From assembly GCF_003850345.1 (NCBI RefSeq), contig NZ_CP027707.1, forward strand, positions 4,650,001 through 4,714,000: a stretch of 64,000 bases of DNA. Direction: 5' to 3'. The translations under genes were made by a program, and so were the position numbers. Positions 44,079 through 52,763 of the stretch are shown here, one piece after another (within the stretch, counting starts at the first letter, position 1; every line of letters starts with the position of its first letter). The notes below the pieces were generated by a model. The model saw only the letters and a list, made by a program, of their open reading frames with translations. It had not been told where the DNA came from and made no database searches. The DNA comes from Pseudomonas chlororaphis subsp. piscium. GTDB taxonomy: Bacteria > Pseudomonadota > Gammaproteobacteria > Pseudomonadales > Pseudomonadaceae.

Positions 44079-47000
44079 TTACGTCCAGTTGGCCGCCAGC
44101 ACAGGCTGCAAGGCTTGCTGCTCGGCAGCGCCGAAGGTCATGGTCGCCGGCGCTGCCGGCGCGAACGCCGCCATGGCCTGGACCAGGTTTTCCACATCGT
44201 TGCCCAGCAACCGGTGACGGTCGCCGGTCATGATGTCCCGTGGACGCTCGGGGGTTGCGGCATACCAGTTATGCAGCGTGACCTCCTGCTGGCTGCCGAT
44301 CACCGAGATCTGCAGGTCCGGCCCTTCATGCTGGAACCACAGGCGCTCGGGGCTGATGTCCTGGCCGAACACCAGCTGGCCCATGCTGCCGCTGAACTCG
44401 AGGTCGTTGACCCCGTGCCCGACTTCCACGGTGGGCATGCTGCCGCTGACCACGACCTTGTTGTTGCCATCGCCCAGCTTCACCGTGGCGAAGGAGCCGC
44501 TGTCGGTGATGCTGTTGTTGCCATGGCCGACCGTGAGCTTGTTGATGTCGCCGGCAATCTCGTTGTTGCCATTGCCCAGGGTGATCTCGGCCCGGCTGCC
44601 CGTCACGTTGACTTTGTTGTCACCGTTACCGGCCACCAGCTTGGCGCCCGTGGCCTCGACGTTGATGATCTTGCTCTCGTCGCCCAGGGTGACATTGGCG
44701 AAGAAGCCCTTGACCGTCATGGTGTTGGGATCGCTGGCCACGGGCGCGGGATCGACCGTCGGCAACGGGCTCAGCGTGAGCGGGTCGCGCGACGAGCTCG
44801 TTACCGGCTCCACGGTGGTCGGTGTCGGGCGCACGCGGATCCGGTCGCGGATCGACGCATAGGAGAAGTCCGAGGTATCGGCCGCTCCAGGGATATCGTC
44901 GAACTTGAACCGAGGGTCCTGGACCACCGGGATATCCGGCACTGTGACCCGCGGACGACTCGGAATATCCAGGTCGCGGTGAGCGATATCGACCACCGGG
45001 ATATCAGGGATCACGATCGGTCGCGGGCTCGGCACATCCACCGGGGTACGTCCCGCCAGATCACGGCCGACCGGGCCGATATCCGGCACCTTCGAAGGCT
45101 CCAGCGAACCTATGCCGCGCTCGGCAAGAATCTGCTCGAGAGTCTTGCGCTCGGGAACCGTCGTCGGTCCCTGGTTGCCGCCACGCTCGGCCAGGATCTG
45201 GTCGACGGTCTTGTGCTCCGGCACCTTAGGATTCAGGTCGATACCGCGTTCGGCAAGGATCTGATCGATCGTCTTGTGTTCCGGCAGGGTGATGTCCGGG
45301 ATCGTGACCGTAGGTCGCAACACTGGGTCGACCACTGGAACGCTGACCGTCGGGTGCAGATCGACCGGCGGCAGCGGCGACACCACCGTAGGCTTGTCCA
45401 CGCCAGGACGCTCGACAATCGGCGTCAGCGTACCCGGCACAGTCACTGTCGGCTGCTCGGTCACCGCAGGCACCGGGCCAACGGTCGGCACCACCTCCGG
45501 CGCATGCTCGGCGAAGATGAAGTCCGAAGCACTGACCTGCGCCACATCCAGCGCATCCAGGTACACCAGGTTGACGTTCGAGGCAGCGCCCTGGGCGCCG
45601 TTACGTGTCACGTACACCCCATGAATCTGCGTCAGGCCGTTGAGGGTGGCGCGATTCTTGTGCTCGATGGTCAGTTGGCTGAAATCGGTCACTCCGGTCT
45701 GGCGCAGGTCGATCTTGTCGATCCCGTGGCGGAAGCCGCGCAGGGCGTTGTTGTAGTCCTTGACGCCCGACTGGGCCGCCACCACGAACACATCCGAAGT
45801 CGCGCTGTCATGGCTGTAGAGGGTGCCGCTCAACGAAGCCACCATCTTGCCCTGGGCGTCGCTGCTGTACATCACGCCCTTAGCGCCGCCGTTGAGCAGC
45901 ACGGTGCCCAGGCCTTCCTGCGGCTGGACCGCCGAGGCGTCGCTGTTGACGTAGGCCGTCGGGGCGACAAAGGTGTCCTGGAACTTGAAGTTCGCCGCGC
46001 CGATCCCGGCCAGCAGCTGGTTCTTCAGGACGATGCTCTGGCCCTTGGCCAGGTCGATCTTGACGTCCGCGCCTTGCTGGCTGAGCACCAGGTCGCTGAA
46101 CTTCTTCCCGGCAAAGCCCACCAGGTCGATGATCTCGCCCCGGGCGGCCTCGAAGTTGTTGATGACATCGCTACCACCCTCACGGCGGTGGACCACGAAG
46201 AAGTCCTTGCCCGCGCCACCGGTCAGGCTGTTGTTGCCACGCCCGCCGTCGAGCAAGGCATCGGCCTTGCCAGCGACCAGCACATCGTTGCCGTCGCCGG
46301 TGACGATGTTCTGGATGCTGCCCGGATTTTTCACCGTCAACGCCGCGCCGCCAATGCTGACGACACCGGTCAACAGGTTGACCGAGCTATCCCCGGAAAC
46401 GGCCGCCGCGTTGAGGGTATTGCGCCCGCCCGCGACACCGTTGACCGCGTCGTCCAGGACTGCACGGTTGGCATGCCCGACCACCGACTTGAGGTATTCG
46501 TCGGTGTAGAAATAGGTATCGTCCGGGGTGCTCTTGCTGCCGTACAAACGCAGCGACCAGGCATTGAGCGTGACCGGCTGGCCGGAAGCCGCATCGCTCA
46601 CCTGCAAGGTCCAGTTGCCCGCCGAGCGCTCGCCGAAGTCATGGGTCGTCATGAAAGTGTATTTGAACGACCCCGACTGCGTGCTGCCGACATCGCTGGC
46701 ACTCGCGCCGGGCATGCCGTCCGGCACCTTGCCCTGGCGGTTGAGCAGGACGCTCTGGGTGCCGTCGGGCGAGATCAGCTTGAGCGTCAGGTCGCCAAGG
46801 CGGCCCACCTGGGCGTCGAAGTCGATCTCGACGTGTTCCACATTGAGGCCAGCATTCATGGCGATCGACGAAGTCAGCGTGCCCCCCGCCGCCAGGCTCT
46901 TGCCGAGTGCGCCGCTGGAGGCGCTGTAGACATACTCGTTGGCCCCGGTGCTCTGGGTCATCCAGGCTTCGGACAGGCGCACCGCGGCCCGCGCGTCGAC

Positions 47001-50000
47001 TTCGCCGAAACCGTAGTCGTTGCTGGTGTGCATGCCGCCACCGTTCCAGCCACGGGCAGCGTTGTCGGTCCATTGGGTGGACGGATCGTTGATCTGGCGC
47101 GCCGAGAGCGCGAGGATCTGCTGTACGTCGCGATAGCCCAGGTTCGGGTTGGCCTCGAGCATCAGCGCCACGATGCCGGAGACGATCGGCGCGGCGAAGC
47201 TGGTGCCCTGCATGCTGGTGTAGTCGTTGCCGAAGGTCGAGCCACGGTCGGTTTCCAGCATATGGCTGGTGGACACCACGTTGCTGCCCGGCGCCGACAC
47301 CAGCAGGCTGGCGCCCGGGTTGGAGAACGGCGAGGAGCCGATCTGCAGGGTCGACAAGTCGCCCTGGGCATTGATCGCGCCGACTTCCACCGAGAAGCGG
47401 TTGTTGTTGGTCAAGGAGCCCTGGGCATTGCCGCCGGTTGCGCGGCTGTTGCCGCCGGCCGCGACAATGATCGTCCCCAGGCCGCCACGACCGTTACTCG
47501 CGGCGTACTGGGCATTCATGCTCAGCGCCGTGGCGGTGTTGACGAAACCGTCCTGGAAACTGCTGAGGGCGAAATCGTTGGTGAAGCCCCAGCTGTTGTT
47601 GGCGATGTCGAAGCTGACCATATGCCCCAGCCCGGCGAGGTCGGCGCCGCTGTTGGCCAGGTAGTAGCCGCCCAGCGTCGCGCCGTAGGCCACCCCTACC
47701 CCGCCCGAGCCATTCTTGGCGGCGACCATCACCCCCGCCACCATGGTGGCGTGGTTGGACACCAGGCCCGGCAAGCTGCCGTTGCTCTGTTGGGTTTGCA
47801 GCCAGGCCTTATCGACGTTGGCGGCAAGGTCCGGGTGGGCGATGTCGAAGATCTCGGGCGCGGTGGCGAACTGGCCGCCCGGCTCGAACTGGCCGATGCG
47901 TACGCCCTTGCCGGTGTAGTCCTTCCAGACCGGCAGCACGTTGGTGTCGCTCAGGTACCACTCCTGGGCCGCCAATGGGTCCAGCGGCACTTCCGGCGTC
48001 AGCAAGGTCACCCCGGCACGCATCGGCGCAGTCTGCCCGCTGCTCAGGTCCACCACCGAGGCCGACAGGTTGCCGGCGGCATCGACCACACCGTACTTGA
48101 AGCTGAGCAGGCCGGTGTAGCGCGCATCTGGAGTGAACAGCACATCACCCTGGGCCGTGAGGCTGACGGTGCCACCGACCGCGTCGCCGACATTGGCGAT
48201 GCGCAGCGCACCCTGGCTGTTGAGGTGTTGATCGTTGGCCAGCAGGCTTTGCGCGGAAATCTGGTGGGGCTGGGTGCGGTCGAAGGCCTTGCCGTCCTTG
48301 TCGAGGGTCAGCACGTCGGCCACCGGCATGGCGTTGGGGGTCTGCAGATCGACCGCCGAGATATCCGAGAAATTCAGCTTCTGGATATTTTTCAGGGTCA
48401 CCGTGCCGTCGCGCCCAGCCACCTGGTCGGCCACTTCATAGCCGCTCGCGGTACGGGTGATGCGGTAATCGCCATGGTTGCCGTGCAGCGTCACCAGGTT
48501 GATCCCGCCGTCGCCGTCGATGGTCGCATTGCCGTGGCCAACTTCGATCACGTCATTGCCGGCACCGCCGAAAATCCGGTCGGCGCCGCCACCGGCGTGA
48601 ATGATGCTGCCGCCTTCGGAGGCGTAAATCACGTCGCCCTGGGGCCCGGCGTAGATCACCGCCTTGCCGGTGCCGCCAATGATGGTGTTGTGGCCGCTGC
48701 CGCCGACCAGCACGTCGCTGCCCGCCCCGCCCACCAGGGTCGAGTTGCCGGAGCCGCCCTTGATGAAGGCACTGCCGGTGCCGCCGCTGATCAGGGTGTC
48801 GTCGCCACTGCCGCCCTGGGCAATGGTCAGGCCGGCCTGGGCCATGTTCAGCACCACGCCTTTGTCGCCGACGATGATCGCCGTGTCGTGACCGCCATTG
48901 CCGTGGATGTTCTTGGTGTCGTCCGAGGCGCTGATCACAAAGACGTCGTCGCCCTTGCCGCCGACATAGGTGTTGCTGCCGCCGCCACCCACCAGCCAGC
49001 CACCGGCCGGCGCGGCAATCAGCCTGTCGTTGCCGCTGCCGCCGTACAGGTTGCCCACGCCCAGCTGCGCCGCATCCAGGGTTTCGCCGGTGGTGCTCTG
49101 GCTGGCATAGGCGGTGGTGGTGATGCCATTGGTGGTCGAGGTCACCTTGGTACCCGCGCCTTGGGCAGTCAGGGTGTTGCTGACCGGGTCACCGAGGAAA
49201 TCCACCGCCAGCGCTTCCTGGCTCTTGCCATTGATGGTGAACGAACCGGTGGCGAGCACCCGGTTGCCGTCACGCACTTCGGTTTGAGTGGACGCCGCCG
49301 CCCGCACGTTGATCTGGGTGATGCCCAGCTCGGCCAGGGTCTTGAGTTCGCCGGCATCGACTTTCGCGTCATGGGTGCCGTCGACCCAGACCCGCAGCTT
49401 GCTCCAGATCGGATCGCGCGGGTCGATCACGCCGTCCTTGTTCGCATCCTCGCTGGCCAGGGCGGCGAAACCGTCCTTGAACTTCGTCTCGCCCGCCGCG
49501 CCGTTCACCCCGGCCTTGCCGCCGTAGTACTCGGAGAACATCTGGCTGACGTCCTTGATCTGGCCGCTGCCATCGTCGATCACCAGCATGCCGGTGCTGC
49601 GATCGGCCCAGCCGCTGCGCTTGAGCGTGCCGCTGTGGTCGGTGTCGAACAGCACGCCGTCACGGATGTCGGTCATGTGCACGCCGTTGCCGGTCAGGTC
49701 CAGCAGCAACGGGTCAACGTAGGTGTTGAAGGTGGTCATGGCCGACAGGCCGTTCAGGGTCACGGCATTGCGCAGGCTGAAGTCAGGCTTGCTGCTGTCC
49801 GGGGTCTGGTAGAAGTTCGACAGGTAGGTGTTGGGCCGCGCGTTGGGGTCGAGCTGCATCTCGCCGGGGCGAATACCGCCCGAGGCCAGGCTGGCCATCT
49901 GGGTCGAGGTGAAATCGGTTTTGCTGAGAATGCCGCCGACGGCAAAGATATTGTGCGTCGCGGCGTTCTGGATATAGCCGTTGGCGACGTCCTGCTGGGC

Positions 50001-50792
50001 CTTGCTTTCGCCCTGGATATGTTGTTGCGGTACCGGGTTGGGCGTTATATCAATTTTTATTAAGTCTTGACGCCCCTCTCCCTGAGGATGGTTTTGACTT
50101 TCTTTGGCTCCATTGAAAATGGCATCGTACTGCGCGCTGAGAGATTCAACGGCGTTGCTGGCAGGCAAGAAAATATTATCGGCAGTGAAGGCAACAGAGC
50201 TATCAAAGGCCTTGAATGCCGGATCCAGCAAGCGTTTTTCATCAATCCAGGCATTCAACTCTTTCACCGGACCGAACTCTGAAGGCAGATAGGCCAAGGT
50301 CATAAGGGCATGAGAGGCTCCAGCCATGACCGCGGCAAATTCGACGGACCCGGTCTTGTCAAAAAAGTAATCCCCCACTTGCATGGAGGAATCACCTATT
50401 CGCGCATCAATTTCCGGTCCCCATGTGGTTTGGATATAGCCGCCTATTTTCACGCCTACAGCAAAAGAAAGCGAAAGCCGCGCCAGTGCCGCATTACTTG
50501 TTTTCAACGCAATCAACGAAGCAATATCTGCGTAATTATCCAGGCCCGCAGTGCCTTTGGAAAATTTATAAATGGCAGATGCGAGCACCAGTGGAGCAGT
50601 AATCGAGCTCGTAACAGTGCGCCCCGGAGTATCCAGAAACGAGGCCAGGCCATTAGCGATAGTCCCGTAGTCTCCCGCAACCTCCAGCGGGTTGCTTTTC
50701 TCTTTCTTTGCATCGTCGCGAATGCTTTTTACCGCGAAAGAGTTATCTATCAACTCCGCGATACGTTCCATTTGACTGACTGACAGCGTCAT
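44079..50792 (-). CDS. Giant T1SS-secreted subtilisin-like/P-domain/RTX protein
   Basis: A 2237-residue protein without signal peptide, start ATG 50792 with AAGGAG. The parts in order are: an alpha-helical N-terminal region (1-340) with hydrophobic stretches; an EF-hand/dockerin-like segment (EDANKDGVIDPRDPIW); RTX-like repeats (about 575-760); a cadherin-like insert (about 815-910); a peptidase S8 domain (about 955-1240) with His1014 (NHATMVAG) and Ser1198 (GTSFAAP), but Glu970 where Asp is expected (GQFEPG); a P/Homo-B domain (about 1275-1400); and a second RTX block. A Pro-rich linker then carries three EHKTIDQILAERG-type repeats near 1835-1900. GxGNN repeats and an RTX end without an obvious serralysin tail close the protein. 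The upstream T1SS genes should export it. Confidence 0.88.
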   Translation of the reverse strand: MTLSVSQMERIAELIDNSFAVKSIRDDAKKEKSNPLEVAGDYGTIANGLASFLDTPGRTVTSSITAPLVLASAIYKFSKGTAGLDNYADIASLIALKTSNAALARLSLSFAVGVKIGGYIQTTWGPEIDARIGDSSMQVGDYFFDKTGSVEFAAVMAGASHALMTLAYLPSEFGPVKELNAWIDEKRLLDPAFKAFDSSVAFTADNIFLPASNAVESLSAQYDAIFNGAKESQNHPQGEGRQDLIKIDITPNPVPQQHIQGESKAQQDVANGYIQNAATHNIFAVGGILSKTDFTSTQMASLASGGIRPGEMQLDPNARPNTYLSNFYQTPDSSKPDFSLRNAVTLNGLSAMTTFNTYVDPLLLDLTGNGVHMTDIRDGVLFDTDHSGTLKRSGWADRSTGMLVIDDGSGQIKDVSQMFSEYYGGKAGVNGAAGETKFKDGFAALASEDANKDGVIDPRDPIWSKLRVWVDGTHDAKVDAGELKTLAELGITQINVRAAASTQTEVRDGNRVLATGSFTINGKSQEALAVDFLGDPVSNTLTAQGAGTKVTSTTNGITTTAYASQSTTGETLDAAQLGVGNLYGGSGNDRLIAAPAGGWLVGGGGSNTYVGGKGDDVFVISASDDTKNIHGNGGHDTAIIVGDKGVVLNMAQAGLTIAQGGSGDDTLISGGTGSAFIKGGSGNSTLVGGAGSDVLVGGSGHNTIIGGTGKAVIYAGPQGDVIYASEGGSIIHAGGGADRIFGGAGNDVIEVGHGNATIDGDGGINLVTLHGNHGDYRITRTASGYEVADQVAGRDGTVTLKNIQKLNFSDISAVDLQTPNAMPVADVLTLDKDGKAFDRTQPHQISAQSLLANDQHLNSQGALRIANVGDAVGGTVSLTAQGDVLFTPDARYTGLLSFKYGVVDAAGNLSASVVDLSSGQTAPMRAGVTLLTPEVPLDPLAAQEWYLSDTNVLPVWKDYTGKGVRIGQFEPGGQFATAPEIFDIAHPDLAANVDKAWLQTQQSNGSLPGLVSNHATMVAGVMVAAKNGSGGVGVAYGATLGGYYLANSGADLAGLGHMVSFDIANNSWGFTNDFALSSFQDGFVNTATALSMNAQYAASNGRGGLGTIIVAAGGNSRATGGNAQGSLTNNNRFSVEVGAINAQGDLSTLQIGSSPFSNPGASLLVSAPGSNVVSTSHMLETDRGSTFGNDYTSMQGTSFAAPIVSGIVALMLEANPNLGYRDVQQILALSARQINDPSTQWTDNAARGWNGGGMHTSNDYGFGEVDARAAVRLSEAWMTQSTGANEYVYSASSGALGKSLAAGGTLTSSIAMNAGLNVEHVEIDFDAQVGRLGDLTLKLISPDGTQSVLLNRQGKVPDGMPGASASDVGSTQSGSFKYTFMTTHDFGERSAGNWTLQVSDAASGQPVTLNAWSLRLYGSKSTPDDTYFYTDEYLKSVVGHANRAVLDDAVNGVAGGRNTLNAAAVSGDSSVNLLTGVVSIGGAALTVKNPGSIQNIVTGDGNDVLVAGKADALLDGGRGNNSLTGGAGKDFFVVHRREGGSDVINNFEAARGEIIDLVGFAGKKFSDLVLSQQGADVKIDLAKGQSIVLKNQLLAGIGAANFKFQDTFVAPTAYVNSDASAVQPQEGLGTVLLNGGAKGVMYSSDAQGKMVASLSGTLYSHDSATSDVFVVAAQSGVKDYNNALRGFRHGIDKIDLRQTGVTDFSQLTIEHKNRATLNGLTQIHGVYVTRNGAQGAASNVNLVYLDALDVAQVSASDFIFAEHAPEVVPTVGPVPAVTEQPTVTVPGTLTPIVERPGVDKPTVVSPLPPVDLHPTVSVPVVDPVLRPTVTIPDITLPEHKTIDQILAERGIDLNPKVPEHKTVDQILAERGGNQGPTTVPERKTLEQILAERGIGSLEPSKVPDIGPVGRDLAGRTPVDVPSPRPIVIPDIPVVDIAHRDLDIPSRPRVTVPDIPVVQDPRFKFDDIPGAADTSDFSYASIRDRIRVRPTPTTVEPVTSSSRDPLTLSPLPTVDPAPVASDPNTMTVKGFFANVTLGDESKIINVEATGAKLVAGNGDNKVNVTGSRAEITLGNGNNEIAGDINKLTVGHGNNSITDSGSFATVKLGDGNNKVVVSGSMPTVEVGHGVNDLEFSGSMGQLVFGQDISPERLWFQHEGPDLQISVIGSQQEVTLHNWYAATPERPRDIMTGDRHRLLGNDVENLVQAMAAFAPAAPATMTFGAAEQQALQPVLAANWT

Positions 50793-50801
50793 CACTACTC
50801 C

Positions 50802-51107
50802 TTACTTATTCATGACTGACAAATAAAGCACTACACACCCCGTAAAAAACCCGAACAGCGAAAAGTTCGCCAACACATATATTCGGGAGATATAAACGAG
50901 GAGTTTCGCCTTCCTTTCAGAAAGGAAAAGCCCTATAAAAATATTTACACAAACGAGCGCCTTGAGATCAGGATAGATCTCGACAAAGTACGAATCTGGC
51001 GTATCAAAAACAAACTTCATCAGCAAAAAAACAATCACGCCAGACAATATAGAGTACAGAAAGTATTTACTATAAAAAGTCCGCTGTTCCAAACTAAGCA
51101 ATTCCAT
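50802..51107 (-). CDS. Small membrane protein in the T1SS operon
   Basis: A 101-residue protein with three probable membrane helices (FLYSILSGVIVFLLMKFVF, ALVCVNIFIGLFLS, LANFSLFGFFTGCVVLYLSV). GAGGAGG lies six bases before ATG 51107. It sits ten bases ahead of the giant protease gene, separating it from the exporter genes. G+C is much lower than the exporter genes. Its family is not recognised. An immunity, chaperone or membrane-anchoring role for the protease is conceivable only from position. Confidence 0.75.
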   Translation of the reverse strand: MELLSLEQRTFYSKYFLYSILSGVIVFLLMKFVFDTPDSYFVEIYPDLKALVCVNIFIGLFLSERKAKLLVYISRIYVLANFSLFGFFTGCVVLYLSVMNK

Positions 51108-51122
51108 GAACCGCCTCCTCAC

Positions 51123-51278
51123 TCAAACACTCAGGGCAAATGCCTCTACCGCTTTAATATCTGAAAGCTCATAAGGCTTGTGCTCCTGAAAACCACCGAC
51201 CTCATAACGCTCGACCCCATCCGCCAGCGCCAAGGGCTCTTCCCGCGCAACAGCCCTAGCGCTCTCGCAAACTCTCAT
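51123..51278 (-). CDS. Small ORF between the HlyD gene and the membrane protein gene
   Basis: A 51-residue frame MRVCESARAVAREEPLALAD, then GVERYEVGGFQEHKPYELSD. Its ATG 51278 overlaps the hlyD end by 23 bases and its stop lies 15 bases before the next start, filling the gap tightly. The ribosome site is poor, so translation would depend on coupling to hlyD. The KPYELSDIK segment has the look of a short leader or peptide protein. No family is recognised. Confidence 0.4.
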   Translation of the reverse strand: MRVCESARAVAREEPLALADGVERYEVGGFQEHKPYELSDIKAVEAFALSV

Positions 51279-52671
51279 CCACATGCTGTTGCAACGGGCT
51301 CAGGAAGTAGTCGATCACCCGGCGCTGGTCGGTCTTCACTTCCGCGGTAATCGACATGCCCGGCGACAGCGCCACGCGTTGGCCGTTGACCAGCAGGTGG
51401 TCGGACTTCAGGCGAATGCGGCTGCTGTAAATCAGCCCGCGTTTTTCATCTTCGATGGCGTCGTTCGAGACGCTGAGCACTTCGCCGTCGACGGTGCCGT
51501 ATTTGGTGAAGGTGAAGGTTTCCACTTTCACCGTGACCGGCTGGCCGGCGCGGACGAAGCCCACGTCCTTGTTTTCCAGCATCGCTTCCACTTCCACCGG
51601 CTGGTCCGCGGGCACTATGACCATCAGCGGCTGGGCCGGGGTGACCACGCCACCGACGGTGTGGATCGCCAGTTGTTGCACGGTGCCGTCCACCGGGGCC
51701 TTGAGGCTGGTCAGGGTTTTCTGGTAACGGGCCTTGGCCAGTTCCTGGACCAGGCTTGCGGCTTTCTGATTGGCTTCCTGTTGCAGGTCGAGCATGGCCC
51801 GGCGGTTCTGCGCGACCACGCCTTCGCGTCGGCGCCGCGCCTCGCCCTGGGCAGCGGTGGACTGCAAGACACTGGCCTGCTGCACGCTCAGCTGGCGCAG
51901 CAGGTCGAGGCGCGCCTGTTCCTTTTCCAGGTACTCGTGGCGCGCCACATACTGTTGTTCCAGCAGCCGTCGGTAGTCCTCGGCCAATTGCGTGGCGATC
52001 GGCACGGTTTGCCGCAGGCTGGCCACCTGGGCCTGGGCGGACTGGATTTCGGCGCTGCGCTGGAGGATTTCCGCGTCCACCAGCTCCAGGTTGCTGCGGT
52101 ACTCCTGATACTGCCCCTGCAACCAGCGCTGGGCACTGAGCACCTGCTCCGGGTTGGCGTTGGCAATCGCGCCGATCAGCGATGCCGGCGGCTGTTGCTG
52201 ATTGATCGCGTCGAGCATCGCCGCGCCACGGGCGCTGTCGACCCGGGCCGCCAGCAGCTCGCTCTGAATCCGCCTGACGTCGGCATCCGCCGCCGTCGGG
52301 TCGAGTTCCACCAGCAGCTCGCCGACTTTCACCACCTGGCCGTCACTGACATGGATCGCCCTGACCACCGCCGTTTCGCTGGACTGAATCAGCTTGGTCT
52401 TGCCATTGGGCACTATCTTGCCCGGCGCGACCGCCACCACTTCGATCTTGCCGATAAAGGCCCACAACAAGGCCAGCACGGCAAAGCCCAGGATGCTCCA
52501 GACAAAAATCCGCGGCGCCGGATGCACGGGGGTGTCCTGCAGCTCCAGGGCGGCGGGCAGGAACTGCGCCTCATGGGGCAGGCGCTGCACGCTGTCCATG
52601 CTTTTGCGCTGGCGCCAGGCGTGTTGCCAGGCGTCACGGTAGCGCTGCAATAACGAAGGAGTGGCGCTCAT
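51256..52671 (-). CDS. HlyD-family T1SS membrane fusion protein
   Basis: A 471-residue adaptor. The start is ATG 52671 (MSATPSLLQRYRDAWQHAWR) with AAGGAC upstream. A membrane helix lies near residues 55-77 (IFVWSILGFAVLALLWAFIG). A lipoyl half follows (VVAVAPGKIVPNGKTKLIQS), then a long coiled coil (about 125-310) and a C-terminal barrel (VGFVRAGQPVTVKVETFTFT) of the HlyD/PrtE type. It is 92 bases downstream of the ABC gene and belongs to the T1SS that should export the giant RTX protease. Confidence 0.93.
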   Translation of the reverse strand: MSATPSLLQRYRDAWQHAWRQRKSMDSVQRLPHEAQFLPAALELQDTPVHPAPRIFVWSILGFAVLALLWAFIGKIEVVAVAPGKIVPNGKTKLIQSSETAVVRAIHVSDGQVVKVGELLVELDPTAADADVRRIQSELLAARVDSARGAAMLDAINQQQPPASLIGAIANANPEQVLSAQRWLQGQYQEYRSNLELVDAEILQRSAEIQSAQAQVASLRQTVPIATQLAEDYRRLLEQQYVARHEYLEKEQARLDLLRQLSVQQASVLQSTAAQGEARRRREGVVAQNRRAMLDLQQEANQKAASLVQELAKARYQKTLTSLKAPVDGTVQQLAIHTVGGVVTPAQPLMVIVPADQPVEVEAMLENKDVGFVRAGQPVTVKVETFTFTKYGTVDGEVLSVSNDAIEDEKRGLIYSSRIRLKSDHLLVNGQRVALSPGMSITAEVKTDQRRVIDYFLSPLQQHVDESLRER

Positions 52672-52763
52672 GGGCAATCGGTCCTTGAATCCGGATGGCA
52701 TCCAGCCCCGCCCCCTGCGGCGAGGGCCCGGGCTGGACAAATAACCTGTGAATCGGGCGCTGC

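Noticed and set aside
48500..49080. Short repeated GC-rich units that could look like a repeat array
   Set aside because: They encode RTX GGxGxDxx nonapeptides, lack equal spacers and are inside a coding region, so they are not a CRISPR.
43884..50063. Open frame of 2059 codons antisense to the giant RTX protease gene
   Set aside because: It mirrors the codon structure of the opposite strand, is dominated by Val, Ala, Arg, Gly and His without domains, and has no ribosome site. The minus-strand protein has clear S8, P and RTX domains.
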